Shown: positions 61,224 through 64,000 of the stretch, one piece after another
Numbering within the stretch: position 1 is the first letter of the stretch
How the letters are laid out: each line of letters starts with the position of its first letter
DNA from: Alphaproteobacteria bacterium
GTDB taxonomy: Bacteria; Pseudomonadota; Alphaproteobacteria; Rhizobiales; Xanthobacteraceae
Length of the DNA: 64,000 bases
Direction of reading: 5' to 3'
Assembly: GCA_037200445.1 (NCBI GenBank)
Contig: JBBCGH010000001.1
Span: 434,001-498,000 of the forward strand
The notes under the pieces: generated by a model
Told to the model about the DNA's origin: nothing
The model's input: only the letters and a program-made list of their open reading frames with translations
The model's database searches: none
Translations under genes and position numbers: made by a program

Positions 61224-62220
61224 ACAGTTTTCTCATCCCTGCGTCATATTCACTTGGCGGGTTGTCCAGCCTGAATTCGTTGCTGAACCACGAATTGTTG
61301 CCGAATACGTCGCCGAGCCAGTCGAACACCAGGCGAACCGGCCGGGCGTGCAAGCGCTCGGTCAGGGCTACCAGATAAAGCGGAATCGAAATTCTCAAGC
61401 CGATTTCCAAGGGTACGAAGGAGGGCTCGACAAGCACGTAGGTGCCGAGCAATCCGATCCCTTGTCCGGATTTGACCAACATGGCGTAGGCAAACGAGTT
61501 GTCGCAATAATGTGCGATGCGTCCGCGCGACGCTGCGTGCTGCCAGCTATCCCACATCCCGGTCTTCCCGATGTAGTATTCCGACTGGATGAAGAGATGC
61601 TGTTCAAGATTAGCGCGCGTCGGCAGGCCGTGGTTCTGGATATAGTCTTTAGAGACGACGGGAATGAAATGAAAATGACCGAGTTTTCTGAATTGAATGT
61701 CAGATGATAGATTTGGGACAAGTCCGATCATCATATCCGTTTGATTCTCTCGCAAGCTGACGAGATTGAGTGGGTTTCTCAGATGCAGTTGAATTCTCGG
61801 ATACCGAGCGGAGAATTGCAGCAGTGAGGGCGCAGCAAACACTGCGTTCAATGCATCGGTGATGCTGACGCGCACGATGCCTTCTGGTTCGCTGGTCTCC
61901 GCCCGCAAATCGCTGGTGATGGAATAGAGCGTATGATCGAGCCGGGCGAGCGCCTTCGCGAGCGCCTCGCCCTTCTGGGTCAATTTCACGCCGCGCGGCG
62001 TCGAGAGGAACAACTGCGATCCGACGATGTCCTGCAGGCGCTTGACCTGCCGGCTCACCCTCGGCTGACTGGTGTTGAGGATCTCGGCGGCGCGGTTGAA
62101 TGACTTGGTCTTGGCGACGGCAAGAAAGACGCGCAGTTCGCCCCAGAACTGGCCGCTCAGGAGCGTCTCGTCATCGAGCGGGCTTCTGTTAAACGATTGT
62201 TGTTCGTCGAACGGGCGCAT
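61183..62220 (-). CDS. LysR-family transcriptional regulator
   Basis: A 345-residue LysR-type regulator. The N-terminal HTH (~30-85) reads FLAVAKTKSFNRAAEILNTSQPRVSRQVKRLQDIVGSQLFLSTPRGVKLT. The effector domain (~115-330) includes SITDALNAVFAAPSLLQFSARYPRIQLHL. The N-terminus carries an extra ~25 residues before the HTH. The divergent neighbour and target genes are not obvious; the PNPOx gene lies upstream in the same orientation. DNA over its C-terminal half is visibly richer in A/T. Confidence 0.93.
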   Translation of the reverse strand: MRPFDEQQSFNRSPLDDETLLSGQFWGELRVFLAVAKTKSFNRAAEILNTSQPRVSRQVKRLQDIVGSQLFLSTPRGVKLTQKGEALAKALARLDHTLYSITSDLRAETSEPEGIVRVSITDALNAVFAAPSLLQFSARYPRIQLHLRNPLNLVSLRENQTDMMIGLVPNLSSDIQFRKLGHFHFIPVVSKDYIQNHGLPTRANLEQHLFIQSEYYIGKTGMWDSWQHAASRGRIAHYCDNSFAYAMLVKSGQGIGLLGTYVLVEPSFVPLEIGLRISIPLYLVALTERLHARPVRLVFDWLGDVFGNNSWFSNEFRLDNPPSEYDAGMRKLFNLEEYGRTSNAR

Positions 62221-62319
62221 GTTGTTCCTGCGCGGGTGAAGCCGATCGCCTACAGCTTAGCCGTGTTGTCAGCGGGAAGTCTATTCTCTGGCGGAGAGGA
62301 AGGGGGCGGTTCCCAAGAG

Positions 62320-62937
62320 CTAATAAATCGTCTGCCTCAGCCGCTCCGGATACGCCCGGTCGTACTCCTCGCCGCCCTCTCGCCCCTGCGTGATCGCCGC
62401 GATGATGGTGCCGTTGCTCGGCAGGCTCTTGCGGTCGACCCTGGTTTCCGCCTCCCAGAGTTTCGAGCGGATGATCGCCTTGGAGCACTGGAAGTAGACG
62501 CGCTCGACATCGACGACGATCACCGCCCGCGGAGTCTTGCCGGCGAAGACAAAGGTGTCGAGCAGCGCCGGATCGGTCGAGATTTTGGCGCGGCCGATGA
62601 CGCGGAATGTCTCGCCGACGCCTGGGATGAGAAACAGCAGCGACACGCGCGGGTCGCGCACGATGTTGCGCAGTGAGTCGATGCGGTTGTTGCCGCGCCG
62701 GTCGGGGATCATCAGCGTGCGCGCGTCGGCCACGCGCACGAAGCCCGGCGCATCGCCGCGCGGCGAGCAGTCGACGCCCTCCGGGCCAACGCTCGCGAGC
62801 ACGAAGAACGGCGCCGCCTCGATGAAGGCGCGGTATTGCGCGTTGATGTGCTCGATCTCCTTCCACACCGCGGCGCCCGCGGGCTGGCCGTAATGGGCTT
62901 CGAGCTGCTCGACGGTGGTGAGGAGGTGTTTGGTCAT
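62320..62937 (-). CDS. pyridoxamine 5'-phosphate oxidase-fold flavoprotein
   Basis: A 205-residue split-barrel protein of the PNPOx-like family. FVLASVGPEGVDCSPRGDAPGFVRV and LRNIVRDPRVSLLFLIPGVGETFRVIGRAKI are the FMN-binding strands. SNGTIIAAITQGREGGEEYDRAYPERLRQTIY is the end. I believe this is the subgroup often annotated as MSMEG_1061-like, acting on unknown substrates with FMN or F420. ATG 62937 starts right at the family N-terminus (MTKHLLTTVEQLEAHYG). Confidence 0.87.
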   Translation of the reverse strand: MTKHLLTTVEQLEAHYGQPAGAAVWKEIEHINAQYRAFIEAAPFFVLASVGPEGVDCSPRGDAPGFVRVADARTLMIPDRRGNNRIDSLRNIVRDPRVSLLFLIPGVGETFRVIGRAKISTDPALLDTFVFAGKTPRAVIVVDVERVYFQCSKAIIRSKLWEAETRVDRKSLPSNGTIIAAITQGREGGEEYDRAYPERLRQTIY

Positions 62938-62980
62938 TCGTCGTTCCTCGTTAGCTCGGCCGTGCCGCATGCTCAGTGCG

Positions 62981-63080
62981 CTCCCTCCCCCTGAAAGGGG
63001 GAGGGTTGGGGTGGGGGTCACACGAAGATGATCCCCACCCGCCACGCTTCGCGCGGCGACCCCCCCTTTTCAAGGGGAGG
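62981..63080. repeat. dispersed GC-rich inverted repeat
   Basis: CTCCCTCCCCCTGAAAGGGG on the left and CCCCTTTTCAAGGGGAGG on the right form an imperfect inverted repeat with further GC-rich stems between (GGTTGGGGTGGGGGTC / GATCCCCACCCGC). Such elements are found between genes in rhizobia. It separates mtaB from the PNPOx-like gene and lies at the right edge of the 49.5-63 kb block. Confidence 0.75.
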
Positions 63081-63111
63081 TGACGGAGCGCGCGAATCGA
63101 CCTCGCAAACA

Positions 63112-64000
63112 TCACGCCGCCAGCAAATGCCGGCCGTCGTGGCCGGCGATTGTCACGTCGATCAGCGTGCCGGCCTCGGCATCTGTTGCGAGACGCACCG
63201 GCGTGAACTGTTCGGTGCGCGCCATGTCGTTCGATTCAACGAGCACGCGGCGCCTTGTGCCGACTTCAGAATCGAGATGCCGGCGCAGCGCAGCTTCGCC
63301 GTCCTGGCGCAGCAGCCGCGCGCGCTCCTTGCGCAGGGCATGCGGCACCTGCGGCATGCGGGCGGCCGGCGTGCCGGGGCGCTCCGAATAAGGAAACACG
63401 TGCAGGTGTGTCAGGCCGCACTCGGCGACGAGGTCGCGCGAGCGCGCAAACGCGTCATCCGTCTCGGTCGGGAAGCCCGCAATGATGTCGGCGCCGAACA
63501 CGACGTCAGGCCGCAGCCGCCGCACAGCTTCGGTGAACGCGATCGCATCAGCGCGCAGATGCCTGCGCTTCATGCGCTTGAGGATCAGGTCGTCGCCATG
63601 CTGCAGCGACAGATGCAGATGCGGCATCAGCCGCGGCTCGTCGGCGATCGCATCGAGCAAATCGGCATCAGCCTCCACCGAATCGATCGACGAGATGCGC
63701 AGCCGCGCGAGTTCCGGCACGTGCTTGAGGATTTGCTTCACCAGCCTGCCGAGCTTTGGCGCGCCGGGCAGGCCCGCGCCGTAGCTCGTGATGTCGACGC
63801 CGGTCAGCACCACCTCCCGGTAGCCGCGCTCGACGAGGCGGCGCACCTGCGCGACGACCTCGCCCATCGGCACCGAGCGCGAGTTCCCGCGCCCGAACGG
63901 AATGATGCAGAAGGTGCAGCGATGGTCGCAGCCGTTCTGCACCTGCACGAACGCACGCGCGCGGCCCTCGATGCCGTCGACGAGGTGCGCGGCGGTCTCC
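63112..64000 (-). CDS. mtaB: tRNA t6A37 methylthiotransferase MtaB, 5' end outside the window
   Basis: Radical SAM methylthiotransferase that converts t6A to ms2t6A at position 37 of tRNAs. The radical SAM cluster is CDHRCTFCIIPFGRG; LVERGYREVVLTGVDITSYG, LSLQHGDDLILKRMKRRH, DIIAGFPTETDDAF and LHVFPYSERPGTPAARM follow. The C-terminal TRAM-like part (RRRVLVESNDMARTEQFTPVRL) is short. The reading frame continues past the last base, so the N-terminal domain with its three cysteines lies outside. In many Hyphomicrobiales it is near ftsY; here 13.6 kb separates them. Confidence 0.92.
   Translation of the reverse strand, partial: ETAAHLVDGIEGRARAFVQVQNGCDHRCTFCIIPFGRGNSRSVPMGEVVAQVRRLVERGYREVVLTGVDITSYGAGLPGAPKLGRLVKQILKHVPELARLRISSIDSVEADADLLDAIADEPRLMPHLHLSLQHGDDLILKRMKRRHLRADAIAFTEAVRRLRPDVVFGADIIAGFPTETDDAFARSRDLVAECGLTHLHVFPYSERPGTPAARMPQVPHALRKERARLLRQDGEAALRRHLDSEVGTRRRVLVESNDMARTEQFTPVRLATDAEAGTLIDVTIAGHDGRHLLAA

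Overview
The window is a high-GC alphaproteobacterial chromosome segment, most likely Hyphomicrobiales of the Bradyrhizobium/Rhodopseudomonas/Pseudolabrys neighbourhood. The evidence is gene content and order (bolA - J-domain protein - cobS - cobT, YggT - DUF167 - folD, typA, a HpnP-like hopanoid methylase), several dispersed palindromes of types common in that group, and a CtrA-type box. Genes are dense and mostly housekeeping or transport. No prophage, CRISPR array, rRNA operon or IS transposase was seen.

Layout: 0-9 kb holds the 3' end of rlmN, a LysE exporter, a tandem set of four unusual hairpin repeats, a PAP2 phosphatase, a methyltransferase, a highly repetitive DFLKL-type protein, argG and a hybrid histidine kinase. 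9-14 kb is the most interesting stretch: a HpnP-like radical SAM/B12 enzyme, and divergently an operon with an Lgt-like protein lacking two residues essential in E. coli Lgt, a radical SAM protein resembling tetraether lipid synthases, and four tandem paralogous two-helix membrane proteins sharing an LLLPG[LI]C motif. I read this as a candidate, apparently undescribed, membrane-lipid modification cluster. 14-23 kb has typA, a GNAT gene behind a CtrA-like box, a YbaK-ArsR pair, folD/DUF167/YggT, tRNA-Ala with an adjacent GIY-YIG gene between direct repeats, an MFS exporter, an amidotransferase, an SDR enzyme and a TerB-like protein.

23.4-33.9 kb is one long efflux locus: ECF sigma factor, short membrane anti-sigma candidate, CnrX/CpxP-like periplasmic protein, outer-membrane lipoprotein, adaptor and two RND pumps (MdtABC/MuxABC-like). 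The arrangement recalls cnrYXH control, but the sensor has no His or Cys. 34-40 kb holds a PDZ-hydrolase, a hypothetical protein, and a MetE-like/TPP-enzyme/MaoC group. 40-49.5 kb holds the bolA-cobS-cobT region (with a GNAT gene between cobS and cobT), rpmB, a DUF3108 protein, and yciB and ftsY. Both yciB and ftsY carry single-base frameshifts within about 600 bp, which points to local sequence error because ftsY is normally essential.

49.5-63 kb is a mixed block (RluA, EamA, Fe-S protein, TPR-methyltransferase with hotdog protein, isonitrile-hydratase-like protein, PLP enzyme, hydratase, XRE and LysR regulators, GNAT, PNPOx-like) bounded by dispersed repeats. It separates mtaB (63.1 kb to the window end) from ftsY, which I recall as usually close neighbours in this group.

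Coordinates are sequence-derived. Family assignments rest on motifs I could read by eye and on remembered family knowledge; no database search was run.
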